64,000 bases of DNA. Origin: Amia ocellicauda. Lineage: Eukaryota > Chordata > Actinopteri > Amiiformes > Amiidae. The position numbers and the translations under genes are program-made. The first letter of the stretch is position 1. Each line of letters opens with the position of its first letter. This document shows, piece after piece, positions 32,661-46,134 of the stretch. The DNA lies in assembly GCF_036373705.1 (NCBI RefSeq), contig NC_089851.1, forward strand, positions 53,885,312-53,949,311, in the 5' to 3' direction. Below the pieces are notes generated by a model, which saw nothing but the letters and a program-made list of their open reading frames with translations, did no database searches and had not been told where the DNA came from.

Positions 32661-33178
32661 AAGTTAACGGAGGGTGTCGCAGTTTCTGCTGGGCAAGCGC
32701 GTAACTGCTTTGGGGCAGACCAGGAGACCTACGCTCACTGACTGATAGCATGGACTGTAGCGCTGACGTGTCTTTCCAGAATGGTAACGCCATCCCCAGT
32801 GAGACAGCACTGAGAGCATGGTTCAGCAGGCCCGCAAACAACTGAAAAGAATGCCTCTCCTTTGGTGCAGCTCAGGAGTACACGTTCAGCAAAGGTCTCC
32901 ATAACAAGCCGGCAAACCACATTTCGTCCTCCTCCTCCTCAACAACACACTACATGTCCTCCACCTCCTCCTCAACAACAACAACAACAACAACGAACTT
33001 GTAAAAAACACATTTTCTTTAAAGAAAACAAAACACACAGATGACAGTCTGACTTCCCATCAGCTATACGGGCAACAGTATCTGAGGTCGATAGCCCTCC
33101 CTTGTGCAGAGGAGCCCAGAAGCCAGCCTTCAAGAGCAAACGAACAAACACTTCGGTGACTGCAAAGTGGGGCCAAGT

Positions 33179-33250
33179 GGGCTTGTCCTGGAGTTGAACC
33201 CAGGGCCTCTCACACCCTCAGCAAGAATCATACCCCTAGACCAACGAGCC
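33179..33250 (-). tRNA. tRNA-Pro-like, class V, unit 15
   Basis: Repeat of unit 12. Confidence 0.75.
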
Positions 33251-33768
33251 AAGTTAACGGAGAGTGTCGCAGTTTCTGCTGGGCAAGCGCGTAACTGCTT
33301 TGGGGCAGACCGGGAGACCTACGCTCACTGACTGATAGCATGGACTGTAGCGCTGAAGTGTCTTTCCAGAACGGTAACCGTATCCCCAGTGAGACAGCAC
33401 TGAGAGCATGGTTCAGCAGGCCCGCAAACAACTGAAAAGAATGCCTCTCCTTTGGTGCAGCTCAGGAGTACACGTTCAGCAAAGGTCTCCATAACAAGCC
33501 GGCAAACCACATTTCGTCCTCCTCCTCCTCAACAACACACTACATGTCCTCCACCTCCTCCTCAACAACAACAACAACAACAACGAACTTGTAAAAAACA
33601 CATTTTCTTTAAAGAAAACAAAACACACAGATGACAGTCTGACTTCCCATCAGCTATACGGGCAACAGTATCTGAGGTCGATAGCCCTCCCTTGTGCAGA
33701 GGAGCCCAGAAGCCAGCCTTCAAGAGCAAACGAACAAACACTTCGGTGACTGCAAAGTGGGGCCAAGT

Positions 33769-33840
33769 GGGCTTGTCCTGGAGTTGAACCCAGGGCCTCT
33801 CACACCCTCAGCAAGAATCATACCCCTAGACCAACGAGCC
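33769..33840 (-). tRNA. tRNA-Pro-like, class V, unit 16
   Basis: Repeat of unit 13. Confidence 0.75.
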
Positions 33841-34346
33841 AAGTTAACGGAGAGTGTCGCAGTTTCTGCTGGGCAAGCGCGTAACTGCTTTGGGGCAGAC
33901 CGGGAGACCTACGCTCACTGACTGATAGCATGGACTGTAGCGCTGAAGTGTCTTTCCAGAACGGTAACCGTATCCCCAGTGAGACAGCACTGAGAGCATG
34001 GTTCAGCAGGCCCGCAAACAACTGAAAAGAATGCCTCTCCTTTGGTGCAGCTCAGGAGTACACGTTCAGCAAAGGTCTCCATAACAAGCCGGCAAACCAC
34101 ATTTCGTCCTCCTCCTCCTCAACAACACACTACATGTCCTCCTCCTCCTCAACAACAACAACGAACTTGTAAAAAACACATTTTCTTTAAAGAAAACAAA
34201 ACACACAGATGACAGTCTGATTTCCCATCAGCTTTACAGGCAACAGTATCTGAGGTCGATAGCCCTCCCTTGTGCAGAGGAGCCCAGAAGCCAGCCTTCA
34301 AGAGCAAACGAACAAACACTTCGGTGACTGCAAAGTGGGGCCAAGT

Positions 34347-34418
34347 GGGCTTGTCCTGGAGTTGAACCCAGGGCCTCTCACACCCTCAGCAAGAATCATA
34401 CCCCTAGACCAACGAGCC
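34347..34418 (-). tRNA. tRNA-Pro-like, class V, unit 17
   Basis: Repeat of units 11 and 14 (GACCAGGAG, spacer a). Confidence 0.75.
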
Positions 34419-34936
34419 AAGTTAACGGAGGGTGTCGCAGTTTCTGCTGGGCAAGCGCGTAACTGCTTTGGGGCAGACCAGGAGACCTACGCTCACTGAC
34501 TGATAGCATGGACTGTAGCGCTGACGTGTCTTTCCAGAATGGTAACGCCATCCCCAGTGAGACAGCACTGAGAGCATGGTTCAGCAGGCCCGCAAACAAC
34601 TGAAAAGAATGCCTCTCCTTTGGTGCAGCTCAGGAGTACACGTTCAGCAAAGGTCTCCATAACAAGCCGGCAAACCACATTTCGTCCTCCTCCTCCTCAA
34701 CAACACACTACATGTCCTCCACCTCCTCCTCAACAACAACAACAACAACAACGAACTTGTAAAAAACACATTTTCTTTAAAGAAAACAAAACACACAGAT
34801 GACAGTCTGACTTCCCATCAGCTATACGGGCAACAGTATCTGAGGTCGATAGCCCTCCCTTGTGCAGAGGAGCCCAGAAGCCAGCCTTCAAGAGCAAACG
34901 AACAAACACTTCGGTGACTGCAAAGTGGGGCCAAGT

Positions 34937-35008
34937 GGGCTTGTCCTGGAGTTGAACCCAGGGCCTCTCACACCCTCAGCAAGAATCATACCCCTAGACC
35001 AACGAGCC
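34937..35008 (-). tRNA. tRNA-Pro-like, class V, unit 18
   Basis: Repeat of units 12 and 15. The trimer pattern breaks after this unit. Confidence 0.75.
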
Positions 35009-35526
35009 AAGTTAACGGAGAGTGTCGCAGTTTCTGCTGGGCAAGCGCGTAACTGCTTTGGGGCAGACCGGGAGACCTACGCTCACTGACTGATAGCATG
35101 GACTGTAGCGCTGAAGTGTCTTTCCAGAACGGTAACCGTATCCCCAGTGAGACAGCACTGAGAGCATGGTTCAGCAGGCCCGCAAACAACTGAAAAGAAT
35201 GCCTCTCCTTTGGTGCAGCTCAGGAGTACACGTTCAGCAAAGGTCTCCATAACAAGCCGGCAAACCACATTTCGTCCTCCTCCTCCTCAACAACACACTA
35301 CATGTCCTCCTCCTCCTCCTCAACAACAACAACAACAACAACGAACTTGTAAAAAACACATTTTCTTTAAAGAAAACAAAACACACAGATGACAGTCTGA
35401 TTTCCCATCAGCTTTACAGGCAACAGTATCTGAGGTTGATAGCCCTCCCTTGTGCAGAGGAGCCCAGAAGCCAGCCTTCAAGAGCAAACGAACAAACACT
35501 TCGGTGACTGCAAAGTGGGGCCAAGT

Positions 35527-35598
35527 GGGCTCGTCCTGGAGTTGAACCCAGGGCCTCTCACACCCTCAGCAAGAATCATACCCCTAGACCAACGAGCC
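35527..35598 (-). tRNA. tRNA-Pro-like, class V, unit 19
   Basis: Acceptor intact but spacer b, a mixed type. The leader reads GGTTGATAG. Confidence 0.75.
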
Positions 35599-36116
35599 AA
35601 GTTAACGGAGGGTGTCGCAGTTTCTGCTGGGCAAGCGCGTAACTGCTTTGGGGCAGACCGGGAGACCTACGCTCACTGACTGATAGCATGGACTGTAGCG
35701 CTGAAGTGTCTTTCCAGAACGGTAACCGTATCCCCAGTGAGACAGCACTGAGAGCATGGTTCAGCAGGCCCGCAAACAACTGAAAAGAATGCCTCTCCTT
35801 TGGTGCAGCTCAGGAGTACACGTTCAGCAAAGGTCTCCATAACAAGCCGGCAAACCACATTTCGTCCTCCTCCTCCTCAACAACACACTACATGTCCTCC
35901 ACCTCCTCCTCAACAACAACAACAACAACAACGAACTTGTAAAAAACACATTTTCTTTAAAGAAAACAAAACACACAGATGACAGTCTGACTTCCCATCA
36001 GCTATACGGGCAACAGTATCTGAGGTCGATAGCCCTCCCTTGTGCAGAGGAGCCCAGAAGCCAGCCTTCAAGAGCAAACGAACAAACACTTCGGTGACTG
36101 CAAAGTGGGGCCAAGT

Positions 36117-36188
36117 GGGCTTGTCCTGGAGTTGAACCCAGGGCCTCTCACACCCTCAGCAAGAATCATACCCCTAGACCAACGAGCC
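36117..36188 (-). tRNA. tRNA-Pro-like, class V, unit 20
   Basis: C5-A68 mismatch, spacer b, 578 bp. Confidence 0.75.
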
Positions 36189-36694
36189 AAGTTAACGGAG
36201 AGTGTCGCAGTTTCTGCTGGGCAAGCGCGTAACTGCTTTGGGGCAGACCGGGAGACCTACGCTCACTGACTGATAGCATGGACTGTAGCGCTGAAGTGTC
36301 TTTCCAGAACGGTAACCGTATCCCCAGTGAGACAGCACTGAGAGCATGGTTCAGCAGGCCCGCAAACAACTGAAAAGAATGCCTCTCCTTTGGTGCAGCT
36401 CAGGAGTACACGTTCAGCAAAGGTCTCCATAACAAGCCGGCAAACCACATTTCGTCCTCCTCCTCCTCAACAACACACTACATGTCCTCCTCCTCCTCAA
36501 CAACAACAACGAACTTGTAAAAAACACATTTTCTTTAAAGAAAACAAAACACACAGATGACAGTCTGATTTCCCATCAGCTTTACAGGCAACAGTATCTG
36601 AGGTCGATAGCCCTCCCTTGTGCAGAGGAGCCCAGAAGCCAGCCTTCAAGAGCAAACGAACAAACACTTCGGTGACTGCAAAGTGGGGCCAAGT

Positions 36695-36766
36695 GGGCTT
36701 GTCCTGGAGTTGAACCCAGGGCCTCTCACACCCTCAGCAAGAATCATACCCCTAGACCAACGAGCC
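36695..36766 (-). tRNA. tRNA-Pro-like, class V, unit 21
   Basis: Fourth copy of the unit-11 type (GACCAGGAG). Confidence 0.75.
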
Positions 36767-37284
36767 AAGTTAACGGAGGGTGTCGCAGTTTCTGCTGGGC
36801 AAGCGCGTAACTGCTTTGGGGCAGACCAGGAGACCTACGCTCACTGACTGATAGCATGGACTGTAGCGCTGACGTGTCTTTCCAGAATGGTAACGCCATC
36901 CCCAGTGAGACAGCACTGAGAGCATGGTTCAGCAGGCCCGCAAACAACTGAAAAGAATGCCTCTCCTTTGGTGCAGCTCAGGAGTACACGTTCAGCAAAG
37001 GTCTCCATAACAAGCCGGCAAACCACATTTCGTCCTCCTCCTCCTCAACAACACACTACATGTCCTCCACCTCCTCCTCAACAACAACAACAACAACAAC
37101 GAACTTGTAAAAAACACATTTTCTTTAAAGAAAACAAAACACACAGATGACAGTCTGACTTCCCATCAGCTATACGGGCAACAGTATCTGAGGTCGATAG
37201 CCCTCCCTTGTGCAGAGGAGCCCAGAAGCCAGCCTTCAAGAGCAAACGAACAAACACTTCGGTGACTGCAAAGTGGGGCCAAGT

Positions 37285-37356
37285 GGGCTTGTCCTGGAGT
37301 TGAACCCAGGGCCTCTCACACCCTCAGCAAGAATCATACCCCTAGACCAACGAGCC
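37285..37356 (-). tRNA. tRNA-Pro-like, class V, unit 22
   Basis: C5-A68 mismatch, spacer b. Confidence 0.75.
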
Positions 37357-37874
37357 AAGTTAACGGAGAGTGTCGCAGTTTCTGCTGGGCAAGCGCGTAA
37401 CTGCTTTGGGGCAGACCGGGAGACCTACGCTCACTGACTGATAGCATGGACTGTAGCGCTGAAGTGTCTTTCCAGAACGGTAACCGTATCCCCAGTGAGA
37501 CAGCACTGAGAGCATGGTTCAGCAGGCCCGCAAACAACTGAAAAGAATGCCTCTCCTTTGGTGCAGCTCAGGAGTACACGTTCAGCAAAGGTCTCCATAA
37601 CAAGCCGGCAAACCACATTTCGTCCTCCTCCTCCTCAACAACACACTACATGTCCTCCTCCTCCTCCTCAACAACAACAACAACAACAACGAACTTGTAA
37701 AAAACACATTTTCTTTAAAGAAAACAAAACACACAGATGACAGTCTGATTTCCCATCAGCTTTACAGGCAACAGTATCTGAGGTTGATAGCCCTCCCTTG
37801 TGCAGAGGAGCCCAGAAGCCAGCCTTCAAGAGCAAACGAACAAACACTTCGGTGACTGCAAAGTGGGGCCAAGT

Positions 37875-37946
37875 GGGCTCGTCCTGGAGTTGAACCCAGG
37901 GCCTCTCACACCCTCAGCAAGAATCATACCCCTAGACCAACGAGCC
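37875..37946 (-). tRNA. tRNA-Pro-like, class V, unit 23
   Basis: Acceptor intact, spacer a. First half of the 1183-bp dimer. Confidence 0.75.
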
Positions 37947-38467
37947 AAGTTAACGGAGGGTGTCGCAGTTTCTGCTGGGCAAGCGCGTAACTGCTTTGGG
38001 GCAGACCGGGAGACCTACGCTCACTGACTGATAGCATGGACTGTAGCGCTGACGTGTCTTTCCAGAATGGTAACGCCATCCCCAGTGAGACAGCACTGAG
38101 AGCATGGTTCAGCAGGCCCGCAAACAACTGAAAAGAATGCCTCTCCTTTGGTGCAGCTCAGGAGTACACGTTCAGCAAAGGTCTCCATAACAAGCCGGCA
38201 AACCACATTTCGTCCTCCTCCTCCTCAACAACACACTACATGTCCTCCACCTCCTCCTCAACAACAACAACAACAACAACAACGAACTTGTAAAAAACAC
38301 ATTTTCTTTAAAGAAAACAAAACACACAGATGACAGTCTGATTTCCCATCAGCTATACGGGCAACAGTATCTGAGGTCGATAGCCCTCCCTTGTGCAGAG
38401 GAGCCCAGAAGCCAGCCTTCAAGAGCAAACGAACAAACACTTCGGTGACTGCAAAGTGGGGCCAAGT

Positions 38468-38539
38468 GGGCTTGTCCTGGACTTGAACCCAGGGCCTCTC
38501 ACACCCTCAGCAAGAATCATACCCCTAGACCAACGAGCC
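38468..38539 (-). tRNA. tRNA-Pro-like, class V, unit 24
   Basis: C5-A68 and T-loop TTCAAGT, spacer b. Second half of the dimer. Confidence 0.72.
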
Positions 38540-39057
38540 AAGTTAACGGAGAGTGTCGCAGTTTCTGCTGGGCAAGCGCGTAACTGCTTTGGGGCAGACC
38601 GGGAGACCTACGCTCACTGACTGATAGCATGGACTGTAGCGCTGAAGTGTCTTTCCAGAACGGTAACCGTATCCCCAGTGAGACAGCACTGAGAGCATGG
38701 TTCAGCAGGCCCGCAAACAACTGAAAAGAATGCCTCTCCTTTGGTGCAGCTCAGGAGTACACGTTCAGCAAAGGTCTCCATAACAAGCCGGCAAACCACA
38801 TTTCGTCCTCCTCCTCCTCAACAACACACTACATGTCCTCCTCCTCCTCCTCAACAACAACAACAACAACAACGAACTTGTAAAAAACACATTTTCTTTA
38901 AAGAAAACAAAACACACAGATGACAGTCTGATTTCCCATCAGCTTTACAGGCAACAGTATCTGAGGTTGATAGCCCTCCCTTGTGCAGAGGAGCCCAGAA
39001 GCCAGCCTTCAAGAGCAAACGAACAAACACTTCGGTGACTGCAAAGTGGGGCCAAGT

Positions 39058-39129
39058 GGGCTCGTCCTGGAGTTGAACCCAGGGCCTCTCACACCCTCAG
39101 CAAGAATCATACCCCTAGACCAACGAGCC
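39058..39129 (-). tRNA. tRNA-Pro-like, class V, unit 25
   Basis: Repeat of unit 23. Confidence 0.75.
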
Positions 39130-39650
39130 AAGTTAACGGAGGGTGTCGCAGTTTCTGCTGGGCAAGCGCGTAACTGCTTTGGGGCAGACCGGGAGACCTA
39201 CGCTCACTGACTGATAGCATGGACTGTAGCGCTGACGTGTCTTTCCAGAATGGTAACGCCATCCCCAGTGAGACAGCACTGAGAGCATGGTTCAGCAGGC
39301 CCGCAAACAACTGAAAAGAATGCCTCTCCTTTGGTGCAGCTCAGGAGTACACGTTCAGCAAAGGTCTCCATAACAAGCCGGCAAACCACATTTCGTCCTC
39401 CTCCTCCTCAACAACACACTACATGTCCTCCACCTCCTCCTCAACAACAACAACAACAACAACAACGAACTTGTAAAAAACACATTTTCTTTAAAGAAAA
39501 CAAAACACACAGATGACAGTCTGATTTCCCATCAGCTATACGGGCAACAGTATCTGAGGTCGATAGCCCTCCCTTGTGCAGAGGAGCCCAGAAGCCAGCC
39601 TTCAAGAGCAAACGAACAAACACTTCGGTGACTGCAAAGTGGGGCCAAGT

Positions 39651-39722
39651 GGGCTTGTCCTGGACTTGAACCCAGGGCCTCTCACACCCTCAGCAAGAAT
39701 CATACCCCTAGACCAACGAGCC
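39651..39722 (-). tRNA. tRNA-Pro-like, class V, unit 26
   Basis: Repeat of unit 24. Confidence 0.72.
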
Positions 39723-40240
39723 AAGTTAACGGAGAGTGTCGCAGTTTCTGCTGGGCAAGCGCGTAACTGCTTTGGGGCAGACCGGGAGACCTACGCTCAC
39801 TGACTGATAGCATGGACTGTAGCGCTGAAGTGTCTTTCCAGAACGGTAACCGTATCCCCAGTGAGACAGCACTGAGAGCATGGTTCAGCAGGCCCGCAAA
39901 CAACTGAAAAGAATGCCTCTCCTTTGGTGCAGCTCAGGAGTACACGTTCAGCAAAGGTCTCCATAACAAGCCGGCAAACCACATTTCGTCCTCCTCCTCC
40001 TCAACAACACACTACATGTCCTCCTCCTCCTCCTCAACAACAACAACAACAACAACGAACTTGTAAAAAACACATTTTCTTTAAAGAAAACAAAACACAC
40101 AGATGACAGTCTGATTTCCCATCAGCTTTACAGGCAACAGTATCTGAGGTCGATAGCCCTCCCTTGTGCAGAGGAGCCCAGAAGCCAGCCTTCAAGAGCA
40201 AACGAACAAACACTTCGGTGACTGCAAAGTGGGGCCAAGT

Positions 40241-40312
40241 GGGCTTGTCCTGGAGTTGAACCCAGGGCCTCTCACACCCTCAGCAAGAATCATACCCCTA
40301 GACCAACGAGCC
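40241..40312 (-). tRNA. tRNA-Pro-like, class V, unit 27
   Basis: C5-A68 mismatch with spacer a; an extra monomer between dimers. Confidence 0.75.
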
Positions 40313-40830
40313 AAGTTAACGGAGGGTGTCGCAGTTTCTGCTGGGCAAGCGCGTAACTGCTTTGGGGCAGACCGGGAGACCTACGCTCACTGACTGATAG
40401 CATGGACTGTAGCGCTGACGTGTCTTTCCAGAATGGTAACGCCATCCCCAGTGAGACAGCACTGAGAGCATGGTTCAGCAGGCCCGCAAACAACTGAAAA
40501 GAATGCCTCTCCTTTGGTGCAGCTCAGGAGTACACGTTCAGCAAAGGTCTCCATAACAAGCCGGCAAACCACATTTCGTCCTCCTCCTCCTCAACAACAC
40601 ACTACATGTCCTCCTCCTCCTCCTCAACAACAACAACAACAACAACGAACTTGTAAAAAACACATTTTCTTTAAAGAAAACAAAACACACAGATGACAGT
40701 CTGATTTCCCATCAGCTTTACAGGCAACAGTATCTGAGGTCGATAGCCCTCCCTTGTGCAGAGGAGCCCAGAAGCCAGCCTTCAAGAGCAAACGAACAAA
40801 CACTTCGGTGACTGCAAAGTGGGGCCAAGT

Positions 40831-40902
40831 GGGCTCGTCCTGGAGTTGAACCCAGGGCCTCTCACACCCTCAGCAAGAATCATACCCCTAGACCAACGAG
40901 CC
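40831..40902 (-). tRNA. tRNA-Pro-like, class V, unit 28
   Basis: Dimer first half, as unit 23. Confidence 0.75.
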
Positions 40903-41423
40903 AAGTTAACGGAGGGTGTCGCAGTTTCTGCTGGGCAAGCGCGTAACTGCTTTGGGGCAGACCGGGAGACCTACGCTCACTGACTGATAGCATGGACTGT
41001 AGCGCTGACGTGTCTTTCCAGAATGGTAACGCCATCCCCAGTGAGACAGCACTGAGAGCATGGTTCAGCAGGCCCGCAAACAACTGAAAAGAATGCCTCT
41101 CCTTTGGTGCAGCTCAGGAGTACACGTTCAGCAAAGGTCTCCATAACAAGCCGGCAAACCACATTTCGTCCTCCTCCTCCTCAACAACACACTACATGTC
41201 CTCCACCTCCTCCTCAACAACAACAACAACAACAACAACGAACTTGTAAAAAACACATTTTCTTTAAAGAAAACAAAACACACAGATGACAGTCTGATTT
41301 CCCATCAGCTATACGGGCAACAGTATCTGAGGTCGATAGCCCTCCCTTGTGCAGAGGAGCCCAGAAGCCAGCCTTCAAGAGCAAACGAACAAACACTTCG
41401 GTGACTGCAAAGTGGGGCCAAGT

Positions 41424-41495
41424 GGGCTTGTCCTGGACTTGAACCCAGGGCCTCTCACACCCTCAGCAAGAATCATACCCCTAGACCAACGAGCC
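41424..41495 (-). tRNA. tRNA-Pro-like, class V, unit 29
   Basis: Dimer second half, as unit 24. Confidence 0.72.
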
Positions 41496-42013
41496 AAGTT
41501 AACGGAGAGTGTCGCAGTTTCTGCTGGGCAAGCGCGTAACTGCTTTGGGGCAGACCGGGAGACCTACGCTCACTGACTGATAGCATGGACTGTAGCGCTG
41601 AAGTGTCTTTCCAGAACGGTAACCGTATCCCCAGTGAGACAGCACTGAGAGCATGGTTCAGCAGGCCCGCAAACAACTGAAAAGAATGCCTCTCCTTTGG
41701 TGCAGCTCAGGAGTACACGTTCAGCAAAGGTCTCCATAACAAGCCGGCAAACCACATTTCGTCCTCCTCCTCCTCAACAACACACTACATGTCCTCCTCC
41801 TCCTCCTCAACAACAACAACAACAACAACGAACTTGTAAAAAACACATTTTCTTTAAAGAAAACAAAACACACAGATGACAGTCTGATTTCCCATCAGCT
41901 TTACAGGCAACAGTATCTGAGGTCGATAGCCCTCCCTTGTGCAGAGGAGCCCAGAAGCCAGCCTTCAAGAGCAAACGAACAAACACTTCGGTGACTGCAA
42001 AGTGGGGCCAAGT

Positions 42014-42085
42014 GGGCTCGTCCTGGAGTTGAACCCAGGGCCTCTCACACCCTCAGCAAGAATCATACCCCTAGACCAACGAGCC
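42014..42085 (-). tRNA. tRNA-Pro-like, class V, unit 30
   Basis: Dimer first half. Confidence 0.75.
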
Positions 42086-42606
42086 AAGTTAACGGAGGGT
42101 GTCGCAGTTTCTGCTGGGCAAGCGCGTAACTGCTTTGGGGCAGACCGGGAGACCTACGCTCACTGACTGATAGCATGGACTGTAGCGCTGACGTGTCTTT
42201 CCAGAATGGTAACGCCATCCCCAGTGAGACAGCACTGAGAGCATGGTTCAGCAGGCCCGCAAACAACTGAAAAGAATGCCTCTCCTTTGGTGCAGCTCAG
42301 GAGTACACGTTCAGCAAAGGTCTCCATAACAAGCCGGCAAACCACATTTCGTCCTCCTCCTCCTCAACAACACACTACATGTCCTCCACCTCCTCCTCAA
42401 CAACAACAACAACAACAACAACGAACTTGTAAAAAACACATTTTCTTTAAAGAAAACAAAACACACAGATGACAGTCTGATTTCCCATCAGCTATACGGG
42501 CAACAGTATCTGAGGTCGATAGCCCTCCCTTGTGCAGAGGAGCCCAGAAGCCAGCCTTCAAGAGCAAACGAACAAACACTTCGGTGACTGCAAAGTGGGG
42601 CCAAGT

Positions 42607-42678
42607 GGGCTCGTCCTGGACTTGAACCCAGGGCCTCTCACACCCTCAGCAAGAATCATACCCCTAGACCAACGAGCC
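42607..42678 (-). tRNA. tRNA-Pro-like, class V, unit 31
   Basis: Dimer second half, but the acceptor is restored to the intact form. T-loop TTCAAGT. Confidence 0.74.
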
Positions 42679-43184
42679 AAGTTAACGGAGAGTGTCGCAG
42701 TTTCTGCTGGGCAAGCGCGTAACTGCTTTGGGGCAGACCGGGAGACCTACGCTCACTGACTGATAGCATGGACTGTAGCGCTGAAGTGTCTTTCCAGAAC
42801 GGTAACCGTATCCCCAGTGAGACAGCACTGAGAGCATGGTTCAGCAGGCCCGCAAACAACTGAAAAGAATGCCTCTCCTTTGGTGCAGCTCAGGAGTACA
42901 CGTTCAGCAAAGGTCTCCATAACAAGCCGGCAAACCACATTTCGTCCTCCTCCTCCTCAACAACACACTACATGTCCTCCTCCTCCTCAACAACAACAAC
43001 GAACTTGTAAAATACACATTTTCTTTAAAGAAAACAAAACACACAGATGACAGTCTGATTTCCCATCAGCTACACAGCCAACAGTATCTGAGGTTGAAAG
43101 ACCTCCCTGGTGCAGAGGAGCCCAGAAGCCAAGCATCGAGAGAGAACAAACGAATGCTTCAGAGAATGCAAAGCAGGGCCAAGC

Positions 43185-43256
43185 GGGCTCGTCCGGGAGT
43201 TGAACCCGGGACCTCTCGCACCCAAAGCGAGAATCATACCCCTAGACCAACGAGCC
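43185..43256 (-). tRNA. tRNA-Pro (TGG), unit 32, canonical
   Basis: Same as unit 5, including its private GCATTTTTCAGC spacer variant near 43415; 15870 bp away from it. Confidence 0.92.
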
Positions 43257-43771
43257 AAGTTATCTGACAGTGTCACAGTTTCTGCTGGGCAAGCGCGTAA
43301 CTGCTTTGGGGCAGACCGGGAGACCTACGCTCACTGACTGATAGCATGGACTGTAGCGCTGACGTGTCTTTCCAGAATGGTAACGCCATCCCCAGTGAGA
43401 CAGCACTGAGAGCATTTTTCAGCAGGCCCGCAAACAACTGAAAAGAATGCCTCTCCTTTGGTGCAGCTCAGGAGTACACGTTCAGCAAAGGTCTCCATAA
43501 CAAGCCGGCAAACCACATTTCGTCCTCCTCCTCCTCAACAACACACTAGATGTCCTCCTCCTCCTCCTCAACAACAACAACAACAACGAACTTGTAAAAA
43601 ACACATTTTCTTTAAAGAAAACAAAACACACAGATGACAGTCTGATTTCCCATCAGCTTTACAGGCAACAGTATCTGAGGTCGATAGCCCTCCCTTGTGC
43701 AGAGGAGCCCAGAAGCCAGCCTTCAAGAGCAAACGAACAAACACTTCGGTGACTGCAAAGTGGGGCCAAGT

Positions 43772-43843
43772 GGGCTCATCCTGGAGTTGAACCCAGGGCC
43801 TCTCACACCCTCAGCAAGAATCATACCCCTAGACCAACGAGCC
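43772..43843 (-). tRNA. tRNA-Pro-like, class V, unit 33
   Basis: G6-T67 acceptor variant as in unit 6. Together with unit 32 it repeats the unit 5-6 block. Confidence 0.75.
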
Positions 43844-44361
43844 AAGTTAACGGAGGGTGTCGCAGTTTCTGCTGGGCAAGCGCGTAACTGCTTTGGGGCA
43901 GACCGGGAGACCTACGCTCACTGACTGATAGCATGGACTGTAGCGCTGACGTGTCTTTCCAGAATGGTAACGCCATCCCCAGTGAGACAGCACTGAGAGC
44001 ATGGTTCAGCAGGCCCGCAAACAACTGAAAAGAATGCCTCTCCTTTGGTGCAGCTCAGGAGTACACGTTCAGCAAAGGTCTCCATAACAAGCCGGCAAAC
44101 CACATTTCGTCCTCCTCCTCCTCAACAACACACTACATGTCCTCCACCTCCTCCTCAACAACAACAACAACAACAACGAACTTGTAAAAAACACATTTTC
44201 TTTAAAGAAAACAAAACACACAGATGACAGTCTGACTTCCCATCAGCTATACGGGCAACAGTATCTGAGGTCGATAGCCCTCCCTTGTGCAGAGGAGCCC
44301 AGAAGCCAGCCTTCAAGAGCAAACGAACAAACACTTCGGTGACTGCAAAGTGGGGCCAAGT

Positions 44362-44433
44362 GGGCTTGTCCTGGAGTTGAACCCAGGGCCTCTCACACCC
44401 TCAGCAAGAATCATACCCCTAGACCAACGAGCC
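44362..44433 (-). tRNA. tRNA-Pro-like, class V, unit 34
   Basis: C5-A68 mismatch, spacer a, leader GAGAGTGTCGC. Confidence 0.75.
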
Positions 44434-44951
44434 AAGTTAACGGAGAGTGTCGCAGTTTCTGCTGGGCAAGCGCGTAACTGCTTTGGGGCAGACCGGGAGA
44501 CCTACGCTCACTGACTGATAGCATGGACTGTAGCGCTGACGTGTCTTTCCAGAATGGTAACGCCATCCCCAGTGAGACAGCACTGAGAGCATGGTTCAGC
44601 AGGCCCGCAAACAACTGAAAAGAATGCCTCTCCTTTGGTGCAGCTCAGGAGTACACGTTCAGCAAAGGTCTCCATAACAAGCCGGCAAACCACATTTCGT
44701 CCTCCTCCTCCTCAACAACACACTACATGTCCTCCACCTCCTCCTCAACAACAACAACAACAACAACGAACTTGTAAAAAACACATTTTCTTTAAAGAAA
44801 ACAAAACACACAGATGACAGTCTGACTTCCCATCAGCTATACGGGCAACAGTATCTGAGGTCGATAGCCCTCCCTTGTGCAGAGGAGCCCAGAAGCCAGC
44901 CTTCAAGAGCAAACGAACAAACACTTCGGTGACTGCAAAGTGGGGCCAAGT

Positions 44952-45023
44952 GGGCTTGTCCTGGAGTTGAACCCAGGGCCTCTCACACCCTCAGCAAGAA
45001 TCATACCCCTAGACCAACGAGCC
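44952..45023 (-). tRNA. tRNA-Pro-like, class V, unit 35
   Basis: C5-A68 mismatch, spacer b, 593 bp. Confidence 0.75.
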
Positions 45024-45544
45024 AAGTTAACGGAGAGTGTCGCAGTTTCTGCTGGGCAAGCGCGTAACTGCTTTGGGGCAGACCGGGAGACCTACGCTCA
45101 CTGACTGATAGCATGGACTGTAGCGCTGAAGTGTCTTTCCAGAACGGTAACCGTATCCCCAGTGAGACAGCACTGAGAGCATGGTTCAGCAGGCCCGCAA
45201 ACAACTGAAAAGAATGCCTCTCCTTTGGTGCAGCTCAGGAGTACACGTTCAGCAAAGGTCTCCATAACAAGCCGGCAAACCACATTTCGTCCTCCTCCTC
45301 CTCAACAACACACTACATGTCCTCCACCTCCTCCTCAACAACAACAACAACAACAACAACGAACTTGTAAAAAACACATTTTCTTTAAAGAAAACAAAAC
45401 ACACAGATGACAGTCTGACTTCCCATCAGCTATACGGGCAACAGTATCTGAGGTCGATAGCCCTCCCTTGTGCAGAGGAGCCCAGAAGCCAGCCTTCAAG
45501 AGCAAACGAACAAACACTTCGGTGACTGCAAAGTGGGGCCAAGT

Positions 45545-45616
45545 GGGCTTGTCCTGGAGTTGAACCCAGGGCCTCTCACACCCTCAGCAAGAATCATACC
45601 CCTAGACCAACGAGCC
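45545..45616 (-). tRNA. tRNA-Pro-like, class V, unit 36
   Basis: C5-A68 mismatch, spacer b. Confidence 0.75.
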
Positions 45617-46134
45617 AAGTTAACGGAGAGTGTCGCAGTTTCTGCTGGGCAAGCGCGTAACTGCTTTGGGGCAGACCGGGAGACCTACGCTCACTGACTG
45701 ATAGCATGGACTGTAGCGCTGAAGTGTCTTTCCAGAACGGTAACCGTATCCCCAGTGAGACAGCACTGAGAGCATGGTTCAGCAGGCCCGCAAACAACTG
45801 AAAAGAATGCCTCTCCTTTGGTGCAGCTCAGGAGTACACGTTCAGCAAAGGTCTCCATAACAAGCCGGCAAACCACATTTCGTCCTCCTCCTCCTCAACA
45901 ACACACTACATGTCCTCCTCCTCCTCCTCAACAACAACAACAACAACAACGAACTTGTAAAAAACACATTTTCTTTAAAGAAAACAAAACACACAGATGA
46001 CAGTCTGATTTCCCATCAGCTTTACAGGCAACAGTATCTGAGGTCGATAGCCCTCCCTTGTGCAGAGGAGCCCAGAAGCCAGCCTTCAAGAGCAAACGAA
46101 CAAACACTTCGGTGACTGCAAAGCAGGGCCAAGC

